DNA of 10,404 nt from Actinomycetes bacterium (lineage in GTDB: Bacteria; Actinomycetota; Acidimicrobiia; Acidimicrobiales; Acidimicrobiaceae), in the NCBI GenBank assembly GCA_021819725.1, contig JAKAQR010000070.1:1-10404 (forward strand), in the 5' to 3' direction. The number at the start of each line of letters is the position of its first letter. Position 1 is the first letter of the stretch. The notes beneath the pieces were generated by a model, which saw nothing but the letters and a program-made list of their open reading frames with translations, was not told the DNA's origin and ran no database searches. Positions 1 to 5,782 of this stretch are shown here, one piece after another. Both the position numbers and the translations under genes were made by a program.

Positions 1-7
1 CAGAGGT

Positions 8-1315
8 TCAGCCGTTGGGATGTTGAGTGAGGCCATCGTCTCTTGGGTCAGGTCGGGTGCTTGTCGTTCGACATCCGGCGTTGGGCGTGGCTCGCTGGCG
101 GCGGGCGTGCAGGCGTGCGAAAAGTGCGCTGGCAACGATGAGCGAGACGGCTCCGGCGACAAATGCCCATCGCGGAGAGAAGTCTTGTGAAAGGAAACCG
201 ACGATGGGCGCACCGATGGGGGTACTGCCGAGGAAGCCGAGAGTGTAGAGTGCCATGACTCGACCTCGCATGTCGAAGCGGGAGTTCAACTGCAAGGTGG
301 TGTTCGCCAGCGCGTTGAAGCTGATTGACATCGCTCCAAGGCCCACCAGGGCAAGCCCGGCGAGCCAAACGCTTGGTGTCAGGGCAACGAGACCCATCAG
401 GATGGCAAATCCGATCGAGATCAACATCATCAGTCGTGCGTTTGCTGGTCGTCGCAGGGACGCGGCCGCGATGCTACCGATGATTGCACCTACACCGAAG
501 AGGGACATGAAGTCGCCGAGGAGTTGTGCTCGCCCTTGGAAGGTGGTCTCGGCCAATAACGGTATGGTAACCGGGAAGTTGTAGGCAAAGATGCCGGCGA
601 CCAGGATGGCGAGCAACGTGACCCATAATACGGGTCTGTTGGCGACATAGCGGAGACCAGCGCGAATTTGACCGGGCTCGCGCACCACCGTGTTGTGAAC
701 GTAGAACTGGGCAGGATGCATCATCACGAGTGCCAACAGGATGGCAAGAAAGGAGAGCGCGTTGAGCAAGAATCCCCAACTCGGTCCCAACTCGGCAATC
801 GCAAGTCCTACGATAGCCGGGCCGATAGCGCGGGCGAGGTTGAAGCTCGCAGCATTGAGTGTGACGGCGTTTTGGAGATTATCGCGTCCGACTAGCTCTT
901 GAACAAAGCTTTGCCGAGCCGGGGTATCAATCGCGTTGATCAGGCCAAGAACTCCCGAAGCGAGGAATACTAGCACAATCGTGATGGTGTGCGTGGCTAC
1001 GAAGTAAAAGAGGACGAAGGCGACCAACATGAACAGAGTCTGGGTGATCATTATGAGTCTCCGATGGTTTTGGCGGTCGACGATGATACCAGCCTGGGCG
1101 CCGAACACCAGAATTGGGAGAAACTGGACCGCAGTTACGAGTCCAAGGAGCGATCCACTCCTGCTCAGGGACAGAACGAGATAGGCAAGTGAGATCGACT
1201 GCATCCAGCTTCCGGTGTTCGATATGAACTGACCGATGGTAAAAAGCCGGAAATTTCGGACTCGCAAGGACTGAAAGGTATCGTGACGCCATGTTCGGAT
1301 GAAGCGCGAACTCAT
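8..1315 (-). CDS. MFS exporter, EntS / MFS_3 type
   Basis: 435-residue integral membrane protein of the major facilitator superfamily, most like the MFS_3 (EntS-like) group of proton-driven small-molecule exporters. The N terminus (NFRLFTIGQFISNTGSWMQ, residues 21-39) is typical of this group. A motif-A-like loop, GIIVDRQNHRR, lies at about 76-86, and the conserved IDTPARQSFVQELVG stretch at about 129-143 precedes an asparagine-rich helix (NAASFNLARAIGP). Hydrophobic segments spread over residues 25-405 fit about twelve helices. The last 30 residues are polar and rich in Arg, Thr and Pro, so probably a cytoplasmic tail. The start at 1315 is the first Met before the family N terminus, but its ribosome site (GACAGGT) is weak. 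The gene is 353 bases from the permease genes and probably has its own promoter. The substrate (siderophore, drug or metabolite) cannot be told from the sequence. Confidence 0.9.
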   Translation of the reverse strand: MSSRFIRTWRHDTFQSLRVRNFRLFTIGQFISNTGSWMQSISLAYLVLSLSRSGSLLGLVTAVQFLPILVFGAQAGIIVDRQNHRRLIMITQTLFMLVAFVLFYFVATHTITIVLVFLASGVLGLINAIDTPARQSFVQELVGRDNLQNAVTLNAASFNLARAIGPAIVGLAIAELGPSWGFLLNALSFLAILLALVMMHPAQFYVHNTVVREPGQIRAGLRYVANRPVLWVTLLAILVAGIFAYNFPVTIPLLAETTFQGRAQLLGDFMSLFGVGAIIGSIAAASLRRPANARLMMLISIGFAILMGLVALTPSVWLAGLALVGLGAMSISFNALANTTLQLNSRFDMRGRVMALYTLGFLGSTPIGAPIVGFLSQDFSPRWAFVAGAVSLIVASALFARLHARRQRATPNAGCRTTSTRPDPRDDGLTQHPNG

Positions 1316-1355
1316 ACCTGTCGTCCAATCTTCGTTATCTTCAGTCTACTTTCAG

Positions 1356-1371
1356 CCTATCAGCCGATAGG
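1356..1371. promoter_or_regulatory. Perfect 6-bp inverted repeat upstream of MFS gene
   Basis: CCTATC, a 4-base spacer (AGCC), then GATAGG: a perfect dyad 41 bases upstream of the MFS start codon. No T-run follows on either strand, so it does not look like an intrinsic terminator. Its place fits a repressor operator for the exporter gene, which is common for MFS exporters, but no regulator gene is in the window. It is short enough to occur by chance. Confidence 0.3.
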
Positions 1372-1381
1372 GGTTGGCCCA

Positions 1382-1404
1382 GATCACAATGGGTGCGCGT
1401 GATC
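1382..1404. promoter_or_regulatory. GATCAC-N11-GTGATC inverted repeat
   Basis: Perfect 6-bp arms (GATCAC and GTGATC) with an 11-base spacer, about 67 bases upstream of the MFS start and next to the dyad at 1356-1371. The 17-bp centre-to-centre spacing of the arms (about one and a half helical turns) could suit a dimeric regulator. It could also be chance. Confidence 0.22.
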
Positions 1405-1668
1405 AAGACCGCGCCAAGACTCTTGACATGAGGAGAGACTCACCCACCTGACAGCGCACGTTTGGGTTTGGAGATGGGCACTTAGGCCTGCCCCATCCAT
1501 TGATTAGTCGCGATGACAAGGGAGATTCTTACCGGATCAACCGTAGGTGGTGAGGATGATAATCCCTCAATACAGTTGACCAGGTCGACGAGGCGCCGTC
1601 TTGGCGACGAGGGCGGGTCCTTGTGCCGGGGCAAGAAGAACTTCGACAGCTCCGGAGGCGATGGTGCG

Positions 1669-2610
1669 CTATCTCACCCGCACCCGTGGGTCAATGACCC
1701 CGTAGAGGATGTCGACGATGAGGTTACCCAGCACCGTCATCACCGCGATGACGAGCACTATTCCGAGCAGCACTGGAAAATCTCGAGTTTGTGCCGAGTT
1801 CCAAAAGAGAAGGCCCGCTCCTGGATAGTTGAACAGAGCCTCGACGATCAGGGATCCGGAAACCGTGTAGGGAAGCGAGAGTCCGAGCAGCGTGAGCGTG
1901 GAGTTCAAAGAATTGCGAAGCACATGGCGTAACAGAATCGTCCGATTGCGCGCTCCTTTTGAGCGAGCGGTGCGCACGTAGTCCTCCAGCAGATTGTCGA
2001 TAACCGCGGAGCGCATATAGCGGCTGAAGTAGCTCACATTAGCCAGGCAGAGGGTGATGATGGGCAACGCGAGGTCGGTAGCATCCACCGTAAGGCTGCC
2101 GCCGAAGTTGGAGGCTGTCGATGGGAAAATGGGTAGCCATATGTTGAGTACGACGATCAGAACAACACCAAGGAGGAACGTTGGCATGGAGTACATGATC
2201 AACATGGTGCCGCTCAGGGTATGGTCATCCGGCTTATTGCGACGGTAGCCTTGCCATAGCCCCATAGGGATCGCGAGCGCCACCGCGAACAGCAGGGAGA
2301 TGGCCACCAGGAAGAAGGTTCGAGGTACGTACTGAGCCAACAACGTCGATACGTTTTCGCTGAGTTTGTAGGAGTAGCCGAAGTTCCCGCGAAGTGCATT
2401 CCAGGCCCACGTCAGGTATTGGATGGGCAGCGGTCGCAGTAGACCCTCTTGCACTTCCAAGGCATGTACCTGAATGGGACTTGCCTTTTGCCCGAGCTGG
2501 GCTCGGACGAGGCCCCCGGGCAGAAGGTGCAAAATGATGAAGACAATGATCGAGACCGCGACGATGGTGATAAGGGCCTGCCCACAGCGTCCGAGGACAT
2601 AGCGAATCAT
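1669..2610 (-). CDS. Peptide/nickel-type ABC importer permease, DppB/OppB family
   Basis: 313-residue inner-membrane permease, one of the two translocation subunits of a PepT-family (dipeptide/oligopeptide/nickel) ABC importer. MIRYVLGRCGQALITI is the usual first helix, followed by HLLPGG at 28-33, where family members often have PGDP. The large extracytoplasmic loop ends at GNFGYSY (75-81). Five further hydrophobic segments follow. The EAA cytoplasmic loop that docks on the ATPase is at about 211-225 (YVRTARSKGARNRTI), and the usual C-terminal IDPRVR ends the protein. Length is normal for the family. The start is fixed by AGGAGG at 2616-2621 with a 5-base spacer. It lies 121 bases behind the DppC-type gene, in reverse of the usual B-then-C order. 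Its partner ATPases are probably the fused protein encoded divergently at 5783-7879. Confidence 0.92.
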   Translation of the reverse strand: MIRYVLGRCGQALITIVAVSIIVFIILHLLPGGLVRAQLGQKASPIQVHALEVQEGLLRPLPIQYLTWAWNALRGNFGYSYKLSENVSTLLAQYVPRTFFLVAISLLFAVALAIPMGLWQGYRRNKPDDHTLSGTMLIMYSMPTFLLGVVLIVVLNIWLPIFPSTASNFGGSLTVDATDLALPIITLCLANVSYFSRYMRSAVIDNLLEDYVRTARSKGARNRTILLRHVLRNSLNSTLTLLGLSLPYTVSGSLIVEALFNYPGAGLLFWNSAQTRDFPVLLGIVLVIAVMTVLGNLIVDILYGVIDPRVRVR

Positions 2611-2720
2611 GGATACCTCCTCAGATGCCTTGGCTTTGGGTTCACTGCCTTGGTTCGCGCGGTTGCCGGATTGGTGGGGCTATGAGGACTGCTGGTTCTT
2701 AGACCTGATTGCATTGACAA
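2607..2720 (-). CDS. Possible 37-aa ORF coupling the two permease genes
   Basis: A TTG start at 2720 sits exactly 7 bases after a perfect AGGAGG (2728-2733) that overlaps the TAG stop of the DppC-type gene. An in-frame ATG follows at 2714. The ORF runs 37 codons, and its TGA overlaps the ATG of the DppB-type gene (ATGA). Its penultimate Arg codons AGG AGG (2616-2621) are also the ribosome site of that gene. The product would be basic, rich in Thr, Ser, Pro and Arg, with no membrane segment, and it resembles nothing I know. The frame is also open back through the upstream gene, so openness alone proves little. It may serve as a translational coupling element rather than as a functional peptide. 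Confidence 0.35.
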   Translation of the reverse strand: MSMQSGLRTSSPHSPTNPATARTKAVNPKPRHLRRYP

Positions 2721-2731
2721 CGCAAAACCTC

Positions 2732-3634
2732 CTAACGCTGGGACAGTCGTGCCTCTACGACGTCGCGTAGCGCATCGCCAAGTACGTTCACTGCAAGCAC
2801 GGTGAGCACGATAAGCACCGCAGCCGGCCACAGCTGCCACCAATAGCCATCGAAGATGTTGTTGACGCCGCCGGCAAGGATCTCTCCCCAGTTGGTCGCC
2901 GGTGGTGGGATACTGAGGCCGAGATATCCGAGAGCGGCAAACGTGAGTATTGCATCGGCTACCTTGAGCGTTCCGTTGACGACAAGGACGCCGAGTACGT
3001 TGGGTACGATATGTCGCGCGATCAGTCGCCACCGTGGTGTGCCAAAACCCGCCGCAGCTATGACGTAGTCCCTTGTCTTGAGGCTCAGCGTCTCGCCCCG
3101 CACTAGGCGGGCGGTCGAGAGCCAACTTACTCCTGAGATGACCAGGATGATGAGCCATAGAGTTGGTCGCACAATGGAGGCAAGCAAAATGACGAAGAAC
3201 AAGAAGGGGATAGAGAGCAGGGCGTCGACAATCCGCATCATGACCGAGTCGACAAAACCACCGACAAAGCCACTCACCGTGCCCCAGATGAGCCCAAATG
3301 TCGAGGCCAGGAGACCGACTGCGAGACCGAGCTCGATGGTACTTTGCCCTCCGAGCATGAGCCTGCCAAGTTCGTCGCGGCCTGCGGGACTCGTCCCAAG
3401 GATGTGCTGAGGTGAGGGAGGCTGGTTCTCGAGCAATAGTTGTGCTGATGTCTGATTTGTGTGATACACGAACGGTCCAAGGAAGCAGAAGAGGATGATG
3501 AGGATCAAGATGACGAGACTTCCGACTGCTAGCTTGTTGGCGACGAAGGTGCGTAGCGCGACCCGTAAGGCGCCGACCCGATGGTCGGTCTCGACGACGT
3601 CAACGGTTGTTCGATCGGTCTGCGTTGTCGTCAT
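2732..3634 (-). CDS. Peptide/nickel-type ABC importer permease, DppC/OppC family
   Basis: 300-residue inner-membrane permease, the second translocation subunit of a PepT-family importer. The N-terminal helix is at about 35-57 (LAVGSLVILILIILFCFLG). The DppC hallmark HILGTSPAGRDELGRL is at about 77-91, preceding the core binding-protein-dependent transport domain. The EAA loop is at about 189-203 (DYVIAAAGFGTPRWR), and the LGYLGLSIPPP...NWGEIL segment at 235-252 is typical. The open frame extends 12 codons further upstream, but I start at 3634 because AGGAGG (3639-3644) lies 4 bases before that ATG. Translation from there begins MTTTQTDRTT, a usual polar cytoplasmic tail. It is the first gene of the leftward permease operon and lies behind the predicted promoter/operator at 3710-3741. 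Confidence 0.92.
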   Translation of the reverse strand: MTTTQTDRTTVDVVETDHRVGALRVALRTFVANKLAVGSLVILILIILFCFLGPFVYHTNQTSAQLLLENQPPSPQHILGTSPAGRDELGRLMLGGQSTIELGLAVGLLASTFGLIWGTVSGFVGGFVDSVMMRIVDALLSIPFLFFVILLASIVRPTLWLIILVISGVSWLSTARLVRGETLSLKTRDYVIAAAGFGTPRWRLIARHIVPNVLGVLVVNGTLKVADAILTFAALGYLGLSIPPPATNWGEILAGGVNNIFDGYWWQLWPAAVLIVLTVLAVNVLGDALRDVVEARLSQR

Positions 3635-3638
3635 TGCC

Positions 3639-3644
3639 CCTCCT
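3639..3644 (-). promoter_or_regulatory. Shine-Dalgarno site deciding the DppC-type start
   Basis: AGGAGG read on the minus strand, 4 bases before the ATG at 3634, within a longer purine run AAAGGAGGGG. The alternative in-frame ATG at 3670 has no comparable site, so the shorter reading is preferred. Confidence 0.7.
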
Positions 3645-3709
3645 TTGACCCCGCGCCTGCTGAACTCCATCGCCGTTGCATCAGTTCGCTACCATGAGCC
3701 GAGTTGTTT

Positions 3710-3730
3710 GACATGATACCGCATGATGTC
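3710..3730. promoter_or_regulatory. 21-bp imperfect palindrome over the permease promoter
   Basis: GACATgAT at the left end mirrors ATgATGTC at the right end around a short centre, with 8 of 10 symmetric positions complementary. The same stretch also reads as a direct repeat, CATGAT at 3712-3717 and 3722-3727, exactly 10 bp apart. CATGAT occurs once more at 3834-3839. The palindrome covers the predicted -10 of the permease promoter and its upstream flank, so a bound protein would probably repress. No regulator gene is in the window. Confidence 0.42.
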
Positions 3731-3741
3731 GTGCTTGTGCA
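3713..3741 (-). promoter_or_regulatory. Predicted promoter of the permease operon
   Basis: On the minus strand, TGCACA (3736-3741, four of six matches to TTGACA), a 17-base spacer and TATCAT (3713-3718, four of six matches to TATAAT). Transcription would start near 3706, giving a leader of about 70 bases before the ATG at 3634. The -35 lies in the 8-bp palindrome TGTGCACA (3736-3743). A sigma70-type reading is inferred from sequence only. Confidence 0.4.
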
Positions 3742-3835
3742 CATCAGATCACAAAGTAGCCTCCGCATTGTCTCAGGGCAACGCCTTAACGCCGCTTGAT
3801 TACGCTTCGCATAGCAGTGCTCGCGTAGGGAAGCA

Positions 3836-3873
3836 TGATTCCATTGTTAATTCTGATAGAAAGTTTGGAATCA
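3836..3873. repeat. AT-rich segment bounded by 8-bp inverted repeats
   Basis: TGATTCCA (3836-3843) and its exact complement TGGAATCA (3866-3873) flank 22 bases that are clearly AT-rich against the surrounding GC-rich DNA. The interior can fold a further small TTCT/AGAA pair. It may be an operator with widely spaced half-sites, a hairpin in the rightward leader RNA, or part of an unrecognised promoter for the rightward operon. Confidence 0.35.
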
Positions 3874-4026
3874 GTTGCAGCTCTCCGTAGGCTGTAGTAG
3901 GGTTATGGCGATCACCAAAAGACGGGCAAGGATGGAGTGTTGCCGTGACGGGGAGGATAGGTTGCAGCGACGAGAGCGACGCATTTTCGCAGAGCCGATT
4001 CGGGCAAACACCAACAAGGCGCGGTG

Positions 4027-4067
4027 GGCCGAGCGAGGGTGCGGGCTCGGTCGTGAGCTTCCGACCG
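4027..4067 (+). promoter_or_regulatory. Two overlapping, mutually exclusive hairpins
   Basis: Hairpin A pairs GGCCGAGC (4027-4034) with GCTCGGTC (4045-4052), eight pairs including one G-U, around a 10-base loop. Hairpin B pairs CGGTCG (4048-4053) with CGACCG (4062-4067), six perfect pairs around an 8-base loop. The segment CGGTC (4048-4052) is needed by both, so only one can form. This is the layout of a conditional RNA switch in a 5' leader, about 300 bases before the oxidoreductase start. There is no U-run, and no transcript is demonstrated. Confidence 0.3.
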
Positions 4068-4218
4068 TCGCGTGGCTGGACTGATGGGTGTCGATCGTAG
4101 GTGAGCGTGAGGCGTTTCCGAACCAAATGGTGGGGATCGCAAAGGGTACGGCATCGTGCCGGTCACCTCTGTGCTCCTCGCCATCGACATGGTATGCATG
4201 GTACGAAGGAGGAGGGCT

Positions 4219-4284
4219 GTGCTGGCCTTGCGTTGGTGCCGTGTTCCTAACGGGAGCGGCGAGCGAGTTTCTGAGGTGTTCTAG
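4219..4284 (+). CDS. Possible 21-aa leader peptide
   Basis: A GTG at 4219 lies 6 bases after a perfect AGGAGG (4207-4212) in the run AAGGAGGAGGG, the strongest ribosome site on this strand of the control region. The ORF has 21 codons and begins MLALRWCRVP. It ends with TAG 79 bases before the oxidoreductase start, which has a much weaker site. This would suit a leader peptide or a ribosome entry point for coupling. The peptide has no run of one amino acid as in classical attenuators. Purine runs do occur by chance, so this stays tentative. Confidence 0.25.
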   Translation: MLALRWCRVPNGSGERVSEVF

Positions 4285-4363
4285 CGAAAGAGCACCGATG
4301 ACGGGGGTCCGACGTATGTGGCTGTTGACGGCGACGGTGTAGGGGAGGGAAGAGTGGTGTGTA

Positions 4364-5773
4364 GTGGATAGCCAGCAGGAGGCGATTCGATCGCTGGCCG
4401 GGGTGCGCGACAATGCGTTCTGGCTTGACACGGATGAGATCCCATCCTTTCGGCCGTCCCTGGGGCACCATGTGGATGTGGACCTCGCGGTGGTTGGTGC
4501 AGGGTTCCTTGGATTGTGGACCGCAATTCTTGCCAAGCAGCGCTTTCCGACCTGGGAGGTAGCGCTCGTTGATGCGGGTCGTGTTGGCTTTGGGGCGAGT
4601 GGGCGTAATGGTGGTTTTGTTGACGCAAGCCTAACACACGGCTTGGAGAACGGGCTTCGACGTTGGCCAGACGAGATGCAGGAGCTCGAGCGGCTTGGTG
4701 GCGATAACCTACAAGCGATCTCTGAGTTCGTGGTGGATCATCAGATCGAGTGCGATCTCAACTTCTCGGGTGCGATCGAGGTTGCTACCGAGTCATGGCA
4801 TCTTGATGGGCTCGAAGAGTTCGCGCAGTCAGCTCGTCGTTTTGGTCACGAAGTGGAGGTACTTGATCAGCAACATGCACAAGAGCTCATTCATTCGCCA
4901 CGGTTTTTAGGTGGTCTTTTGACAAAGAATCGTACGGCATTGGTCAACCCGGCGAAGCTTGCTTGGGGTTTGGCTCGCGTGGCCAGTTCCCTCGGTGTGA
5001 CGATTTACGAGGGGACGATGGTGACAGGGGTGCAGGCACGCGGTGGGATGATCGATCTGTCAACTCCCCAGAGCGGGTCGCTTCGCGCCGCCAAGGTGGT
5101 ATTGGCTACCAACGCCTTCCCTCCCCTCATCCCAGGGGTGCGGAGCTTCGTGGTTCCGGTCTATGACTATGTCCTCATGACGGAGCCATTGACGGCGTCG
5201 CAGCTCGAGGCGATAGGATGGAGCGGACGCCATGGGCTCTCGGACCTGGGTAACCTCTTTCACTACTCTCGTTTGACGCACGACAATCGCATTCTTTGGG
5301 GTGGTTACGACGCCATCTATCATTTTGGATCGCGAGTCAGCAGCGCCTATCGGTTGCGTCGGGAAACGCACCTGCTCCTGGCCCGCCACTTTTTCGACAC
5401 CTTCCCGATGCTCGCGGGCGTGCGTTTTAGCCATGCTTGGGGCGGCGCTATCGATACATCGACTCGTTTTTCGATGTTCTTTGGGTCACGATATCAAGGG
5501 AAGGTTCACTATGCTCTTGGCTTTACCGGTTTGGGTGTCGGGGCGACGCGTTTTGCTGCTCAGGTACTCTGTGGTCGGCTGGAGCCGCGAGATACTCCAT
5601 TTGAAAGGTTGGGATTGGTGCGTACGAAGCCGGTGCCGTTTCCCCCGGAGCCACTTCGCTCTCTGAGTATTGCTGTAACCCGCCGCTCGTTGATGTGGGC
5701 TGACAGCCACGAAGGGCACCGCAATCGTTGGTTACGCACACTCGATCACTTTGGCATTGGCTTCGACTCGTAG
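4364..5773 (+). CDS. FAD-dependent amine/amino-acid oxidoreductase (DAO family)
   Basis: 469-residue soluble flavoenzyme of the DAO superfamily (COG0665-like; relatives include gamma-glutamylputrescine oxidase PuuB and glycine/sarcosine oxidases), which oxidise C-N bonds of amines or amino acids. A Rossmann FAD-binding motif is at 40-50 (DLAVVGAGFLG), the conserved acidic end of strand 2 at D70, and the flavin-contacting GFGASGRNGG at 75-84. The second FAD-binding segment, YALGFTGLGVGATRFAAQVL, is at 383-402. The C-terminal tail (PFPPEPLRSL...WLRTLDHFGIGFDS) resembles actinobacterial homologues as I remember them. GTG 4364 is the first start after an upstream in-frame stop and gives the usual family N terminus (...NAFWLDT). 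The nearest purine run, at 4341-4350, is rather distant. The next gene starts 9 bases later, so the two are surely cotranscribed. This suggests that the enzyme acts on the imported compound. The substrate is unknown. Confidence 0.88.
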   Translation: MDSQQEAIRSLAGVRDNAFWLDTDEIPSFRPSLGHHVDVDLAVVGAGFLGLWTAILAKQRFPTWEVALVDAGRVGFGASGRNGGFVDASLTHGLENGLRRWPDEMQELERLGGDNLQAISEFVVDHQIECDLNFSGAIEVATESWHLDGLEEFAQSARRFGHEVEVLDQQHAQELIHSPRFLGGLLTKNRTALVNPAKLAWGLARVASSLGVTIYEGTMVTGVQARGGMIDLSTPQSGSLRAAKVVLATNAFPPLIPGVRSFVVPVYDYVLMTEPLTASQLEAIGWSGRHGLSDLGNLFHYSRLTHDNRILWGGYDAIYHFGSRVSSAYRLRRETHLLLARHFFDTFPMLAGVRFSHAWGGAIDTSTRFSMFFGSRYQGKVHYALGFTGLGVGATRFAAQVLCGRLEPRDTPFERLGLVRTKPVPFPPEPLRSLSIAVTRRSLMWADSHEGHRNRWLRTLDHFGIGFDS

Positions 5774-5782
5774 GGGGATTGG

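Larger units (their letters stand above)
1316..1668. other. Intergenic region between permease operon and MFS gene
   Basis: 353 bases with no convincing gene. It should hold the end of the permease transcript and the promoter of the MFS gene, both read leftward. Near the MFS gene there are two short inverted repeats (1356-1371 and 1382-1404, listed separately). At 1551-1569 an imperfect hairpin can form: seven pairs around a TATC loop on the minus strand, with one bulged G. It has no U-run after it, so it is at best a weak terminator for the permease transcript. No clear -35/-10 pair for the MFS gene was found. Confidence 0.5.
3635..4363. other. Long divergent control region
   Basis: 729 bases between the leftward permease operon and the rightward oxidoreductase/ATPase operon, with no recognisable protein gene. 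It carries, in order: the permease promoter with a palindrome over its -10 (3710-3741), an AT-rich stretch bounded by 8-bp inverted repeats (3836-3873), two overlapping hairpins (4027-4067), a small hairpin at 4145-4160 (GGTACG/CGTGCC around GCAT, one G-U pair on the plus strand), and a strong ribosome site followed by a 21-codon ORF (4207-4284). No standard promoter for the rightward operon stands out. TTGACG at 4325 has no good -10 at 16-18 bases. I recognise no known riboswitch class. Confidence 0.6.

Noticed and set aside
1423..1428. TTGACA on the plus strand in the gap upstream of the MFS gene
   Set aside because: No -10 at the right distance and no rightward gene follows it.
1513..1932. 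A 139-codon plus-strand frame running into the DppB-type gene
   Set aside because: Most of it is antisense to the clearly coding permease, and its start has no ribosome site.
3708..3713. TTGACA on the plus strand as a -35 for the rightward operon
   Set aside because: No acceptable -10 lies 16-18 bases downstream, and the hexamer is explained as part of the palindrome over the leftward promoter.
3875..4084. A 69-codon plus-strand frame (TTG start, internal ATG at 3905)
   Set aside because: No proper ribosome site. The product is an Arg/Glu-rich sequence without recognisable features, and the competing hairpins at 4027-4067 explain the end of it better.
4088..4342. An 84-codon plus-strand frame rich in Cys and Trp before the oxidoreductase gene
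   Set aside because: The GTG start has no ribosome site and the product resembles nothing. The strong ribosome site at 4207 points to another frame.
3871..4536. A 221-codon minus-strand open frame across the divergent control region
   Set aside because: It overlaps the 5' end of the oxidoreductase gene. Its product is a low-complexity mix of Ser, Pro, Arg and His with no domain, as expected of an antisense shadow in GC-rich DNA.
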